From Gnetum montanum (taxonomy: Eukaryota; Streptophyta; Gnetopsida; Gnetales; Gnetaceae), in NCBI GenBank assembly GCA_015680685.1, contig MNCI01016437.1, positions 21,372 through 85,371 on the forward strand: a stretch of 64,000 nt of DNA. The letters are read 5' to 3'. Shown here in pieces: positions 21,461 to 34,185 of the stretch (within the stretch, counting starts at the first letter, position 1; every line of letters starts with the position of its first letter). The position numbers and the translations under genes were made by a program. The notes under the pieces are model-generated. The model saw only the letters and a list, made by a program, of their open reading frames with translations, had not been told where the DNA came from and did no database searches.

Positions 21461-21866
21461 TAAGCAAGCATCTGCTATGATGTTAAATTGACATAGATAG
21501 TCTGCTATGACTATAAACTAGTACAAAACGTCCTTGGGCTATGACATTAAACTAGCATCCATAGCAGTAATTTCGCTATGATTATAAACTAGCAGAACAA
21601 GTATTTGGACCATGACACTAAAACTAGCATCCACAAGATAGTCCAGTATAGCTATAAACTAGTACAGCTCATCCTTGCGTCATGCTGTTGAATTGGCATG
21701 ACATTCATCATCTACTATGATGTTAAACTAGCACATACTAGTATGCTAGAACTATAAACTAGCACATCATGGTCTACCAAGATCTTAAATTAGGTTCACG
21801 GTCTACTAGGACCTTAAATTAGCATAGCATGTGGTCTACTAAGACCTAAAACTAGGTTTACAGTTT
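21461..21866 (+). repeat. Hairpin-repeat array A2, downstream of integrase
   Basis: About 12 imperfect units of 28-40 bp. Each has complementary arms round a short loop and a TAAACTAGCA-like tail. Clear cases: arms CATC/GATG with loop TGCTAT (21469-21482); arms ATAGTC/GACTAT with loop TGCTAT (21497-21514); arms CATC/GATG with loop TACTAT (21709-21722); arms GGTC/GACC with loop TACTAG (21800-21813); arms GGTC/GACC with loop TACTAA (21833-21846). Different arms with near-constant loop and tail indicate selection on pairing, at least when the array formed. Function unknown. Confidence 0.85.
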
Positions 21867-23518
21867 AGCACACACAGCTCAACATGCACAGTTCTACAAA
21901 CAAATAAGCATGAATACTTCCAATCCTCCATCATCTACCCATGCCTCATGGATAGGGTGAGGTGGGGCATTGTAGTTCTAGAATGGAGTTGACATAATAA
22001 AAAAAAGGTGTTTGGAACATTTGTAGTGTCATAGTCCTTGGCATTTTATTTATCCTCTAGAGATGCCTTTGGGTAGTTTGCTAACCTTTTGGAGCTACCG
22101 CCACCATCACCAGTCATACCACCCCAAGCCTTGCCAATAGCATCATTGGCCTTAGGTATTTCATTATTGGTTATAGCTCTCACCATTAGCACCACCTGTT
22201 GGAGTCCCAGTAGCATTATGGACTAGCCATAGCACTGAAATCATCTAGCCCTCACCATTGCCTAGGATTGGAAGTGCATCCAACAACTTGGCTCTTTGCC
22301 ATTTTTCTAGATTTCCAAGTTCTTATCCTTGGTGTGAAGTCTCAAGAAGTTGCATCAACATCACCCCTAGAGACTTTGCTAGCCTCCCTTGGGTGCTCGC
22401 TTCTGGTGTGGCTACTAGAGATTTTGTAGCCTTCTAGCTCTGACACCTACACTGGCCTTCTTGCTTTGGCATAGCAAGCTCTTGCAGCTGGTCCAACACT
22501 CATGAAACTTGTAGCACCTTTACAACTAGTAGTTTGCTCTTATCTCACATGTTGTGTGGTTGTTTTCTTGTCTTCTCTATGTTGTGTTTGGAAGATGCAG
22601 CCCTGGAGGTAGTCATTCAAAGATGCATTTCATCGTAGTGGCAACCACATTGCTTTGATGTGCCTAGTTGAACTCACCAAGGCACTCGAGAGTGAACATC
22701 CCTATTACCCTACCATAACCTAATCTCATTGATTCCTTTACATTACATTTTTTCCACTTTCTCTGCTAGCTTCTCTGATGCACATAGCATCCTTATTTCA
22801 ATTGACCATAGAACCCATGATGGATGTAATGCAACTTGTCCAATGGGGAGCCTCTATGGGTTGGTCAAAGCCCAAGTGAATGTAATGCAACTTATTCTAG
22901 GGAGGAAACACCTATCCTATAGATGCAATATGGTTGCCTCTAAGCAAAGCCTATCAAGTGGCATGTAGTCCACTTGATGATAAGCATTTTTAGCTAGCAT
23001 TTCACAAAGAAAAAAGAAAAAAGAAAAAGGAAAAAGCATAAAACTTAAGAAAAAAGGGGAAAAAAGGGGTAAAACATGTCCCTGAGAAAAATCTAACAAA
23101 GTTGCATTTTGGCAATCGATCCAACCCTAAATTCACATCGGCCTTCTCATTAGCACTTTGATGAGAGGCCAACATGTTAAGGCTAAGTCATTTTGGTGTC
23201 ATGGGTGATAGCTCTCTCACAATAATTTCAATGACAGGCTAGTGCTTTGGTGATAAGCCATCCTAGTGCCATGATCATGGTTAGCCATGCTGACCCTGCA
23301 TCTTACAACATGATATATCAGTTGCCTTTCATTCCTCCCTTGCTATCCCAAGCTAATTTCCTACATCCATTACCTGTAGCATACCATTGTCTTTAGCACT
23401 CTCAAGCCTAGTGAAGTGCCCTCTAATTAGGTACCGATGAGCAATGTTGGTGCCATGTCTGTTGTGGTGTTTTGGGTTCTTTATCAATGTCTCTCAGGCC
23501 ACTCCTTCAAAAATTGAC
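21867..23518 (+). other. Element A 3' non-coding region before the polypurine tract
   Basis: No gene visible. The stretch is alignable by eye with the equivalent part of E (55280-56680) and partly with C (42000-42950), for example a TTGTGTTTG...GATGCATTTCATC segment near 22570-22640. It also holds an A-rich purine tract at 23008-23070. Open frames here are short and not shared between the copies, so I treat it as untranslated 3' sequence of the retrotransposon. Confidence 0.6.
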
Positions 23519-23531
23519 AAAGAGGGGCCAA
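23519..23531 (+). promoter_or_regulatory. Polypurine tract of element A
   Basis: The purine-rich AAAGAGGGGCCAA lies immediately before the TGAAACACC start of the 3' LTR. The same tract precedes the 3' LTRs of B and C, and a variant precedes that of E. It primes plus-strand DNA synthesis in LTR retrotransposons. Confidence 0.85.
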
Positions 23532-25131
23532 TGAAACACCACCAAATTCAAGAAACAACACCTCAACAAGAAATTTCTCTAAGTGTCAACATGAGGTAAA
23601 TGTTTTCTAGGTGTTTGACCCATGCTTCCATTACTAGGACTATGCTCTAGAGCATAGTCAATGTAGCACATAGCATAGACCCAAAATTGTAAACTTTTCT
23701 AAGTGCCAATAGTAGTTGTAAAATTTTTCTAAGTGTTGTGCTACACTCCTATCAACTCTACTACTCTCTAGAGCATAGTCAGTGTAGCATGCACTTTGGT
23801 GGCTAATTTTGCCTAAGTGCCAAGCCAAAATCTATCAAGCCAGCTCATCATGGAAGAGGCATTTTAACAAATTTTCTAACTCCTAAATCTACCCCTCTTG
23901 CTACACTCTAGATCATAGCCAACATAGCTTCGATGAAGATTGCAAGTTTTGCCAATTTTTTCTAAGTATCAATGCTATGTTCTCACTCTTCCTAGTATGC
24001 TCCATAGTGTAGCCAAAATTGGACTTTAATTTTTGTAGAATTTTCCTAATTGTTGGACTATGCTTCAAATTGTAGCTAGTGTAGCAATGCAAGGTAGCCT
24101 CTAAAAGATTTTAGAGCTTAGCACCAGCCTCCATCTCAGCTTCAACACCTCTTCAACAAGCAATATCAATAATTTTCACTTTATTTTCACCCCCTATGTC
24201 CCAAAATTGTACCTACTCTTGGGCCCACTTGAAAGAGGGAAGAGTGTAGCCTCCAAATTACATTTTTTGTAAGTACATTGTGGTGTTTTTGAGTCTAGCA
24301 CATGCAATCTTGGCAATGTAGTCATGGTCTGGCAATCTGTTGGGATCCATTGGAGTACATCAAAGTGTAGCACTAGTTGCTTCAATGAGAGCGTAGCTTG
24401 GGTCAACATAGCCTCAACTACCCTCTACCATGTGGCACCCAATCCTCACTTCACGTTAACCCTAACCCTATAAATATCCTTGCATTTTACATTTTGGAAT
24501 AGTTAGCTAGCAATTTCATTTTAGTAGTTAGCACTTTGGCACTAGCACCCTTACACCCAAACATTCTTAAGGCCTTGGAAAAACTTTGGGACACAACATT
24601 TTGACACCATAGCACACCACAACTTGTAGGACACCACAGTAGCCAACTTGGTAAGCTCAATCTTCATGGTGGATGTCAGTTTCATAACTTAAATATTCTA
24701 GAGACTGTGACTGCATTACCTACTACACTCGTCTGTATACTATGTACCTCCTCACCTCTCTTTTGCAATTGCTACGCTCCCTCATTTGGGGTGGTGTCAT
24801 TCTTCCTCTCTCAAACTACTTTGCATTTTTGAAAACTTTTATTTGGTATTTAGCATTGCACTTGCATTTTTTCACTATTTTTCACACATTTGCATGTTTG
24901 CACTGTCGTTTTCACATTGGAAAACCCTACAACACTTTGACTTAGTTGGTCCCGATACCACTAAAAACACCATTTTTTCAAAACACTTTGTAAGTCTTAG
25001 TTTGATTAATAAGACTATCCTAGATGCTCTACCTCTAATAGCCCTTCGGATGGGGGTAGGGTTAGGACTGTATCATAGCCACAGACCCCTCGACATGACC
25101 ATTCTAGCTACCAACATTTTAAATCACTACA
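23532..25131 (+). repeat. Element A 3' LTR
   Basis: Starts TGAAACACCACC directly after the polypurine tract, like the LTRs of B, C and E, and ends near ...AAATCACTACA. A promoter TATA box (TATAAATA) lies at 24469-24476, the same relative place as in B and C. The right end was set by analogy with B (...GGCGGTACA) and is less certain than the left. The sequence to the right belongs to minus-strand element F, so A probably inserted into F. The matching target duplication would be outside the window. Confidence 0.75.
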
Positions 25132-25790
25132 CTACCAAGGTTAGAAATTTATTAAAAGTTATTTAATGAAATGGCATCTCAAACTTCCAAAATAAGGAAA
25201 ATAATAGAGTTTGTGGATGCTTAGATGTCGTGGACTCATTACCTATTCCATGAAAAAGAAACCATGCCTTAGCCATTGGTACAAAAATTTAGATATAGAG
25301 ATCAAACATTATCAAATGAAGCATTAAGTGCAAACTACCATTAGTAAAAACTACAACACCACTGTGTCCTATTGGCACAAAGCACATTTATTAACAAAAA
25401 TTAGAAAATTACACTAAAAATAAAGTAAAATATATAAGATAGTGTAAAATATTCAAGAAAAATTTAAATGTACTAATAGTGGTGTAAAAAAAAATGGCGT
25501 AAAATAGGAAAAATTTTAAAAATCAAAAAGGTGTAAAATAAAAAAATTGCAAAGAAAAAAATGTGTAAAAAAAAATACAAAAATTGAGAAGCCATATATA
25601 CGATTAGCATGGATGACCATCTCCTGCACAATTGAGTTGGAAGGAGGAGATCCGAAGAATTGAGCATGGTTGCCCATCCATTGAGGTATTCATTGCACTA
25701 GCTTGCTTAGGCTCATGAAAAGGATTTATTTATTTGATTTTGACCAATTTCTTTTTGCTTGGGCTTTTAGGTTTATATATGATCATGGTC
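25132..25790 (-). other. Element F non-coding tail after integrase
   Basis: AT-rich. On the minus strand it shows repeated TTTTACACC/TTTTTTTACAC units (25440-25580) matching the T-rich block of Z (16660-16770), and a GGAGATGGTCATCCATGC segment equivalent to Z near 16630. No gene visible. Confidence 0.65.
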
Positions 25791-26950
25791 CTAGAAGAAA
25801 GGTTTCATCAATTATGTAAGGCCCTTTCTACAACATTTGGAATTTGATTTTTTTGAGGTACATGTGTGGGATTCTAGTAGAGAACCTTATCTCTTGATTA
25901 GAATCTTACTTTCTATATTTTAAGATCATGACACTGCTTATTGAATGCTCTGTGCACTTCATTCAAAGATAGGGCTACCAATTGATTTTCATCTAGCATA
26001 TGGAGGCTGATTAGTCTTTCTTTTTGTGCTAGACTTAGGTCCAGATGTAGATCACATGCTGTTGAGAGTGTACGAAGCTCAAATTGAATTAGGAGCTTTG
26101 GAAGTTTTCCATACATCAACTCATAGGAAGAGCAGCTAATAGAACGTTTTCATGTTGAGTGATAAGCCCAAAGGGCATCATTGAATTTTGTGCTCCAATC
26201 TCTTCTATATTTCCTAATAGTTCTTGTTAGAATCTTTGTAATCTTCCTATTAGTTACCTCTACTTGACCGTTGGCTTGGGGGTGATAGGGTGTTGTTAAT
26301 TTAAGTTCAACCCCCAAGTGTTGTATGAGTTTTTAGAAAGTGGCACATGTAAAATGGGTTTTGTTGTCAGAAATTAGTGCATTTGGAACCTTAAACTTGT
26401 TCACAACATTTTGTTATACAAATTGAGCAGTAGTGGATAATGTACAATCGATGAATGGTTGTTGCTTATGCCCATTTGGTATAGTAGTCAACAACAAAAA
26501 TTATATATGCCTTCCTACTAGACATGTGTGATGGGATCCATGAAATTTATGCCTCATATATCAAGGGGTTCTAGTGATTAAATCCATTGTTAAGGACCCT
26601 CCATTTATGTGGTCATCCCACCATCTCTTTGATAGCATTCATAAGATCGAACATATTGGTGGACATCACTAAAGATTATGGGCCAAGGGTGTTCTACCAT
26701 TAGGATTTTTATGGCCATGCATCTCCCAGCATAGTGGCCTCCATAAGGGCCTTCATGAGCATCCTAGAAAATGTGCAATTGATCTACATCAAGTACATAC
26801 CAATGAACTAGGCCATCGACACATACCTTGTAAAGGTATTTGTCGATTTTCATGAAGCACTTAGCCTAATGAAGAAACTATTATTTCTTCCTATGGTCTA
26901 GATATTGTGGCATCTCTTGCGTGAGAAGATAAGTGAGAATGCCATCATGC
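25791..26950 (-). pseudogene. Element F integrase, degraded
   Basis: Seen on the minus strand: zinc-binding start (HEGPYGGHYAG at about 26750, later YECYQRDGG with the first cysteine lost). A badly broken core follows, with no certain DDE triad. A better preserved C-terminal part at 25920-26119 has LMYGKLPKLLIQFELRTL and LSLAQKERL, a hallmark of Athila/gypsy integrases just after the core. Stops and frame changes are dense in the core. Function is lost. Order and spacing after RNase H fit a normal gypsy pol. Confidence 0.75.
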
Positions 26951-27059
26951 TATTTTGGTTTTGTAGGCATTTGTTCATTTATTGTAGTGGCAAAGAGAAG
27001 TTCATTGGAAAATTGGCCAGAGAGTAGACTCTCCTCCTCTTTTTTATCCCATTGTAACT

Positions 27060-27450
27060 AAAACAAGTGATTAGTGACCACATTGTCAATCCCCTTTCAA
27101 TCTACCATTGTAAGATTGGATTCTTGAAAGATCACCAACCATCATAGGATACAAGGGCTTATCATTGTCTTGTTCATATGAAAGTAGATTGCACTGTGAT
27201 TAGTATGCATAAACACTTTATATCCAAGCACATAGTGCTTGAACTTTTTTAGAGCATACACCACCATCATCAATTCTTTTTCTATGGTGGTGTAATTTAG
27301 TTGTTGACCCTGAATGCTTTGACTCTTGTAGTGGATGTATTATGGACATTTCTTATCATCCAACGATGTAAGCACAACGTCCAAGGCATAATCAGATGCA
27401 TTTGTCATAATATGAAATGGTCTCGACTAGTTAGGTGCTCGTAGAATTAG
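27060..27450 (-). pseudogene. Element F RNase H
   Basis: Seen on the minus strand: a TNASDYALDVVLTSLDDKK start, an NYTTIEKELMMVVYALKKF helix with the catalytic-type glutamate, and MHTNHSAIYF. Known family form: DASDYA...KELLAVVFAL...TDHAALKYL. The first aspartate of TDASD appears as asparagine, and the TDH aspartate likewise as asparagine, so the site is lost. It directly follows RT and leads to integrase, the standard gypsy order. Confidence 0.78.
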
Positions 27451-27559
27451 AATCTCTACAAGCTTCTATTTGAGGATTTGAAATGTATTTTCACATTTTC
27501 TAGCCTAGATGAAGGGAGAATCTTTCTTTGTTAGCTCAACCAATGGTTTTGCTATCTTG

Positions 27560-28590
27560 GAGAAATTCTCTATGAAATAGTAGTAGTAACTAGTATGTCC
27601 AAGGAATGATCAAACATCTTTGATAGTTTTTGGTTGACGAGTGATTCCTTGGGTGACCTTTATCTTTTTGAGGTCTACCTCAATCCCTTCCTATGAAAGT
27701 TGGTGCCTTAATACAATACCCTCTTGAACCATGAGATGGCTCTTTTTGCTAATTGAGCCACAAATTGTTTTCCACACATATTTTTAGTACTTTCTCAAGG
27801 TAGCCTAAGGCTTGATCAAATGTAGAGCCATGGGTTGAGAAGTCATCCATGAAGACTTCTAATCTGCTACCTATTTGCTATTGAAAGATACTTAAGACCA
27901 AGCATTGGAAAGTGGCAAAAATATTACATAGACCAAAAGGCATCTTGCAATATGCAAAGGTTCCCTAAAAACTTGTGAATGTTATTTTTCCCTAATGTTT
28001 TGGTGCAATCTAGATTTGGTTATAGCCACTATAACTATCCAAAAAACTATAATAGCAATGCCTAGATATGGTGTCTAACACCTAATTAATGAATGACAAT
28101 AGAAAATGATCTTTAAATGTTTCCATGTTTAACAGCCTAAAGTCAATATAAACCTACCATTTACCATCTCTCTTTGGCACTATAACAAGTGGATTGACCC
28201 ACTCACTATCCACAATGGGGTAGATGAACCCTACCTTTAGGAGTTACTCAATCTCCTCCTTGACAATTTGCTTCAATTTTGGGTTTAATCACTATTGTGG
28301 TTACCTCCTTGGCTTCATAGATGGATCAATGCAAATGCAATGCTGGCATATCCATGGATCAATTCTAGTGAGTTTAGGATATTACCAAGTAAAGTATATT
28401 GGCTATTTATTGATCACTTTCAACAATTTTGCTTTCTGCTTAGGAGTATGTTTGGCATTAAGTATAATCAACTTGCCATTTCTTAAGAATTCATATTCTA
28501 GGCTGGTAGGTAGTATTTTCAACTCTACGGGCTCTTGTTTAAAATTCTTAGGGATCTCCAACTCTCCCTAATTAGTATTAGCATTTTCAT
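27560..28590 (-). pseudogene. Element F reverse transcriptase
   Basis: Seen on the minus strand: LNPKLKQIVKEEIE with FIYPIVDSEWVNPLV at the start, YIDFRLLN, FLDSYSGYNQI, KMPFGLCN, and the catalytic box FMDD at 27842-27853 within RLEVFMDDFSTHGS. The last phrase is diagnostic of the Athila clade. Several TAG/TGA stops (for example in the connection before YIDFR) inactivate it, though the catalytic FMDD itself is intact. The region after FMDD becomes frame-shifted toward 27560. Confidence 0.85.
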
Positions 28591-28649
28591 CATCAAAGAG
28601 TTGGTGATGAACCTGCTCTAGTTCATCCATGCCTATGACATAAGTTCAT

Positions 28650-28965
28650 GTCAAGCTCTCAGAAGGTTCCATGCACATTATACTATTGTCAAGATCAATT
28701 GTCAACCAATGGGTGTCCCCCTTGGATTTTTCAACCTTGAATAGTATAAAATTAGCAAGATAAGATCACCAACAAACAATGGTCATAATGTCTTCAACCA
28801 ATTCCAATAGAATAGTGATGGATTGGTCTACCAAATCCAATTTGATATTTATCTTCTTGAGAGGTAGTAGGTTCCAAGTAGTATACATCTCAAGGGAAAT
28901 CAAGTTCACACCAAAACCTAAATCAAGAATATACTTACATGGTTAATTCCCATTAATATGTAGAT
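28650..28965 (-). pseudogene. Element F aspartic protease
   Basis: Seen on the minus strand: ILDLGFGVNLISLEMYTTW (about 28890-28945), with DLG in place of DSG, then LVDQSITILLELVEDIMTIV and SYLANFILFKVEKSKGD. The second conserved block (ILGRxWL) is missing: the sequence jumps to a pre-RT segment, an apparent deletion near 28720. Same domain as in Z (LDSGCGVNLIS). Confidence 0.78.
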
Positions 28966-29399
28966 AGATAAGAAGACTCCTAGGATCAACTAATTTCTTG
29001 GGAAGGTTACTAGCTCAAATCCAATTAGATATGGCATGAATAAGCATAATGGTATGGATTTTGGGTAGAATTTTGTTTGAAGGAGACCTAATGGAATGGT
29101 TTGCAAAGGATGAAGTAGGAGTAGGGTGATTAGCTGCCTATGTATATGAAGGCTTAGTAGGGCTATTGGGTCAGAAGAATGGTCTTTTATGAGCACAATG
29201 TTTCGAACCCCTTAGTTGATGAACCAATTATAGATTGATAGCCCTAGTAGCATTTCGCTACTATAGCTAGCCTTGAAGTTCATCCTACATGGATTGAGAA
29301 GGTAATAGTTGAATTGAAGGTGGAAGATTAGGTGTAGAAATAGTAGGAGCATAAGGATAAAATGTGGCATCCCTTCTAGAATGTAGAGAATGAGTTTTG

Positions 29400-31462
29400 T
29401 AGTATTTAGGAAAGTGGTAGTGATGTTGGAAATGTGACAAGGTTTGCTAAACGTAATACCCACATGGATCAGGTTGCCTGTAAGGGTATTGCTACCTTGG
29501 TGGTGGCATCCCCCACGACTATGGTTATTGTCGCTATTGATATTGCTCATAAAATTGTGGTGGAGTTTCACTTGATAATATTGTTGTTGTTGATGGAACT
29601 ACCTAGGATTGTCTTAAGGATAAGATAACATTTTTGGTGCTTACCTTTTTTCTAGTCATGGACTTAGAGCATACAACCCAAATTCCTATAAGTGTGACAT
29701 AATGGGGAAACATCCCTTAGGATGTTCATATTGGTAGATGTCACATCCACCATTATCATCTAACTCAATTTCTATAACTTCATCTACTACAATAATTTTT
29801 CCCTTACCCCTTTGGTAAGCACATTCAGCTTCTTTTGCCTCTTACAGTTACGATTACTACTCTAATCTCTTGATTCTTTGGTGATTGTTAGAGTAATTTG
29901 GAATTTTTCATCTAATGAATCCCACATTTTATCCACCTTAGCTAAAATTCTAGACATAGACTTTTGGATTGGCAAGGTCTTTCTATTTACCACCTCATTA
30001 AGTGGTGATTCCTTATCACTATCACAAAATTGGACTTCTTTCTTTCTGATGGAAGGATTCCTATTGTATTCCTCTACACTTTCACGTTTTCTAAACTCTC
30101 CTTCTTCTTTTGCTACTTGCTAAATTAGCCTTTGAATCTAATGGGCTCTGAGTTCTAATAGCCTCCCTTGGGCATAAATGCCAAGAGTTCTCCTTGTTTT
30201 TGATCTAAGTCCATTTATGATATGGCGAAGTTGTTCTCATTGAGAATAACCATGGCCAAGGCATTGATGTATGAGAGAATAGTATCTAACCATGGTAGTG
30301 TCCAAGGGTTCATGGTTTCCTTGCTTTCATCCTTGGATCTACCTTCTCAAATTAGACACTCTAGAGTACATCTGATACTTATTGTTGAATAGCTTGAGCA
30401 TTGTACTCCACCTATGAATAGATTCTAGCTCCAAGGACTAGTACTAATTTTTTTCTTACTTGAGTGTCCTAGGAAATAGATTTAATTTCTACTAATCATT
30501 TTTGATGTTTTTTAAGGCACAAGAATTATGAAAATCTTGAAAATGTGTTTGTATATTAGAGTTATATCCCCCCTTAAATTTGGGAATATTGTTCATATGA
30601 AGTCATTTGATTCAACTATCAGTTGGAATTTTTATAGCCTCTACAATATTTAACATTGTTTGAGTTGCCAGCAAAGGATCATCACCATCATTATTTCATT
30701 ATTTTCAATGAAGTCCTTTGATACCCCTTTGTTCATTGTGGACCTGGCGATCATCATTATTATCATTCTATTCACCTCCATCATGGTTGTTCCTTCTGTG
30801 ACATTGATCAAAATGAGAAGAGGAAGAAAAATATGCAAATGAAGAGGGCAAAGAGGGAGGAGGACTACCACCACCATGGTATCTACTAACTTCCCTTCAG
30901 TTGTCACAAGCACATTCATTAGTTTTCTTATCACCTTGATGCTTAGCTAAGCCCCTACCTTAACTGCCATTTTTAACTGAACCTAGATTGTTGATAGTGG
31001 ACCGCAAATTTAGGGCCACACTCCCATCATTAGTAATAAGGGATGGAGAATTTTCTTATTGAAAGCCCCTATAGGAAGGGTCCTCATTATCTTCTTGGTT
31101 AAGTAGGAATAAGGGACTGGTGAACTATTTCCCCTTCACAAACTCATGATGCTTCTCTTGGTGTCAATCTCTCCTACATTGTGTTTCAGTGGGACAATAG
31201 TCTCGATAGTCATAATCATGCACAACATACTCCTCTTGAAGATCTTGGATGCCCAACTTCTTAAGAGTTTAAAGTAGCATCATAGGCATAGATTGATCGA
31301 GAGGCATTACAAAGTTACCTTCCATATCATGCTACACAGTTTTTCATCCTGATGCAGGATGATGGTGAAGTTAGGCACATACTCATCTGGATGAGTATAT
31401 ACCACCTTGCATTCTTTAGGGACTGACGACTTAGTATCATCACACTTGTGAGAAGAAGACAT
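29400..31462 (-). pseudogene. Element F gag
   Basis: ATG at 31462-31460 (minus) starts MSSSHKCDD. YTHPDEYVPNF and IILHQDEKL follow, parallel to the gag start of Z. A Ser/His/Asp-rich linker is at about 30650-30930, the gag core (PKFKGGYNSN, LFPRTLK, LFNNKYQMYSRV) at about 30330-30590, a KEEGEFRKRESVEEYN charged region at about 30020-30110, and CDIYQYEHPKGCFP near 29700-29740. The block order equals that of Z, which confirms common descent. Numerous stops and frame shifts. Confidence 0.82.
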
Positions 31463-31591
31463 TTTACAATACAAATAAAATATCAATGTGCTTATGTAAT
31501 TATATTTATTATGAGAATGATTTTGACCTTAGGGTTCATCTAATGATGTTCACTAAACATAGATAGCACACATTTCAAACAAAAAGAGTCC

Positions 31592-31609
31592 CCGACAATA
31601 GCACCAATG
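31592..31609 (-). promoter_or_regulatory. Primer binding site of element F (tRNA-Asp type)
   Basis: On the minus strand TTGGTGCTATTGTCGGGG follows the LTR end CATCA. It is close to the tRNA-Asp complement used by Athila-type elements and better kept than the one in Z. Confidence 0.82.
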
Positions 31610-32544
31610 ATGAGTAGTCAAGGTACCCCTAGGCCCAACCATATGAATCATGAAGCATTCATGCATGATCTGGTCAAATTCTGTAAACTCTATCTTGTAG
31701 TACACTAGTCTTCTAGGAAGTGAACTTTGCCCTAATAGTCATTTGTTTTCTTCCCAATTACACTTGTAATGCACAAATGTATGGTTAAGTGTAATCGAGG
31801 CATACAATTTTTATTATTTTATGTTTTATGTTCTTGGTTCTTAAAATAAATAATTGAAGTATTTTAATAACTAATTTAATTTAACTAATTAACTAATCTC
31901 TAACTAGTCCTAACACGTCCTAATTTCCATACATGTCCTAATCCCATGTATCCACTACTGGGGTTACCAAGCACTATGCTATTAGGCAAATCAAGCAACA
32001 ACGTTATTGGGATTATGAAGTTAACACGTGTTTACACTTAAAGCAATCATACTTATGTATTTAATCTATTTATCTTAATTAATTAACTAATAACTTGAAG
32101 TCTAATTTATCTTAATTAATTACATAATTAATAAAAACAATAAATGCATAAATGAATCATTAATCTATTCCAAGTGTTGCAAGGTTTGATCAAGAGGCTC
32201 CTTTTTATTTCCATTCACACTGGTGTGTTCAAGTACAACAGTGCTTGAATAAAGATTTATACACTCTCTAACTCCTGCTGTAGGCACTTAGAGAAATATT
32301 CTAACTCTCAATTGACAAAACTACAAGAGCTCTACTACTACTATCACTTAATGTGCCCATAAACATAGCTAGTAAGCACATATTTATAGATTTTATTTTA
32401 GCACTATGTCAACAAGGCCCCCATAGATGCAACAAACACTATGTTAATGTGACTCTGTCAATGGGGCAACACCACATAGACAAGGCCTGTTGGTGAGGCC
32501 ACATCAACAAGGGCCTGTCAACATGACACAATGACCATTCATCA
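31610..32544 (-). repeat. Element F 5' LTR
   Basis: 935 bp with TGATG...CATCA ends. A TATA-like CTATAAATA is on the minus strand near 32385. The U3 (32400-32540) lacks the GCGATATCGC palindromes of Z and instead has TGTTGACAGGCC/TTGTTGATGTGGCC-like repeats. The R/U5 part shares the GGTACCTTGNC...ACTCATCA end with Z. Confidence 0.88.
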
Positions 32545-33050
32545 CCTATGATGATGCCATGAAAAAATTTTCAAATATCAATCAATCTAGGCTCCTTATA
32601 ATTACCCTAAGATCAAATTGATGTTAAAACCCTTGTGATAGAAATATCCAATGATGTTATTGAAATTGCACATAATATATATTATCTTATACTAATTTTA
32701 TGCAATAATGATTTAATAGGTCGATCAAGGAAGTACAAAATATGAAGTTTGACTCTTAATAGAAAGTTTTATGCTTTGTACATGATTTAATTCCATGTAA
32801 TCATGTCCTATCAATGTTGATGTTGTTTTTAGGACTATATGATAAAAATGTTTCAATAAAGAATAAACTATTGCTTGTCAAATAGAAAATGTAAAATTAA
32901 TTTCCAATTTTATTTATTTTTCCTTATTATTAAAACATTAATTTTTATCATGAATTAATATCAAATAGATAAAACCAAGCTAAGCTTTGAATAACTCAAA
33001 ATTATTATGGTTACTAATATCTTATAACTCTAACCTTAGTCTTTTTGGAT
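32545..33050. other. Unassigned AT-rich stretch between F and E
   Basis: About 500 bases of AT-rich sequence with no domain, repeat or LTR feature that I recognise. It may be genomic target DNA of F, or an old unrecognised repeat. Confidence 0.5.
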
Positions 33051-34185
33051 TGTATGGATGTAGTTGCTTGCCTAGCCAGGCCTCAGAGGGGTATTTTCAG
33101 CTTTCAGGTGTTTATGCTACCCTGATACGCTAGGTAGTGTACGCAGTGTGACACTCATGTGAAGCCTTGGGACATCTTTGGTTAGCTCTAAACCTTGTTG
33201 ATAGTTCTCATATCTGCTCTAGTATCTCTTCAATAGACAATAACAACATTTTTTCTTTGTTTTGCACCCCTCTAATTTTTCCCAAAGTTGTCTCTATGCT
33301 TAACCGTACTCACAAGAGTAGGGAAGATGTAGTCCTGGAGCACAGGCTCTATTTTGCATTCATGATTAGCATTCTTTGTGACAAACATGGTAGTCCCCTA
33401 GATTCTGGCACATGCAGTTTGAACACTATGGTCACAACACAATAGGTTTCACATTCAGCATTACACTGCAACATAGCATGCTAGCATAGCATTGTAGCAT
33501 AGCATCACACACACCATCATGTCACATTCACGTCTACACTGTGTGGGACCCAAGACAAATGGCATCCAAACCATGTTTCTCTCCCACTTTTGGCTTTATA
33601 AATACCCCGACAAACAACATTCAAGGGGTTGGCTTCGGAAGTTAGCATTTTGGCATTTTGGCTTTCTTGCGATTAGCATTTTTGGCATTTGGCTTTCTAG
33701 TGATTGGCTTTGGCAAAGAGACTGGGAAGCAAAAGGTTAGGAAATAGCAAACCCTAGTGACAATACTTGTCGGATCTCTCCTAGCCTAGCAAGCACTAGC
33801 TCATGAGTTTTAGTCAGCAGGCCACTGGCAACAGTCCAAGACCTGTGACCATACTATTTCATTTTAAGCTATGCCAATCGACACTGCGCATCAGCCATAC
33901 ATCTTCTAGCCAAACAAAGATTAGATCCCCCGATTTTGGGGTGGTGCATTCTCTCACTCAACTCTGTTTGTTTTCATTTTGCTATTACCATATTTTACAT
34001 CATCACTTGTCAGTGTACATTTATCGTCTAAGTTATACACTGATTAAGTCCCTATCTAATCAACCAGACCTTTCAGGGCATCCCATTACTATTTACTCCA
34101 GCACAACCCTTGCATGGATCTGGGGTTAGGTTGTACACCTAGTAACCTCTTAGTGTTCTAAGCACCAACGTTTTTGGTCATTATA
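33051..34185 (+). repeat. Element E 5' LTR, left end truncated
   Basis: Identified from its right end (primer site starts at 34186), the TATA box TATAAATA at 33597-33604, and TAGCATAGCAT-type repeats at 33470-33505 that recur in its 3' LTR. No TGAAACACC start was found, so the left boundary is a composition change only. Confidence 0.6.

Larger units (their letters stand above)
1..25131 (+). mobile_element. Element A: outer Ty3/gypsy retrotransposon, 5' end outside window
   Basis: Seen: pre-protease region, protease, an RNase H-like domain and the start of RT lie at 1-2198. RT resumes at 19465, exactly where element Z ends, and is followed by integrase, a hairpin array, a purine tract and a 3' LTR ending at 25131. 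Removing Z with one copy of the catgg duplication restores continuous RT homology, so both parts are one element. The 5' LTR and most of gag are outside the window. The reading frame carries many stops, often TAG where a glutamine or tryptophan is expected. The first part is strongly AT-rich. From about 20280 onward the sequence resembles elements B, C and E instead, so A looks like a chimera (see findings). Confidence 0.8.
25132..32544 (-). mobile_element. Element F: Athila-like retrotransposon, 3' end lost or outside window
   Basis: Minus strand, read right to left: 5' LTR (32544-31610), tRNA-Asp-type primer site, gag, protease, RT, RNase H, integrase, then non-coding tail to 25132 where element A's LTR begins. 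The 3' LTR is not in the window, as expected if A inserted into F's tail. Gag and tail match element Z, and RT has the Athila signature VFMDDFS. All genes carry many stops. It represents the coding-complete lineage to which Z belongs. Confidence 0.85.

Noticed and set aside
21461-21866. CRISPR-like array of repeats with spacers
   Set aside because: Eukaryotic retrotransposon context, variable repeat units with hairpin covariation, no true unique spacers and no cas genes.
28224-28571. Plus-strand frame in element F
   Set aside because: Antisense to protease/RT of F, whose minus-strand motifs are clear.
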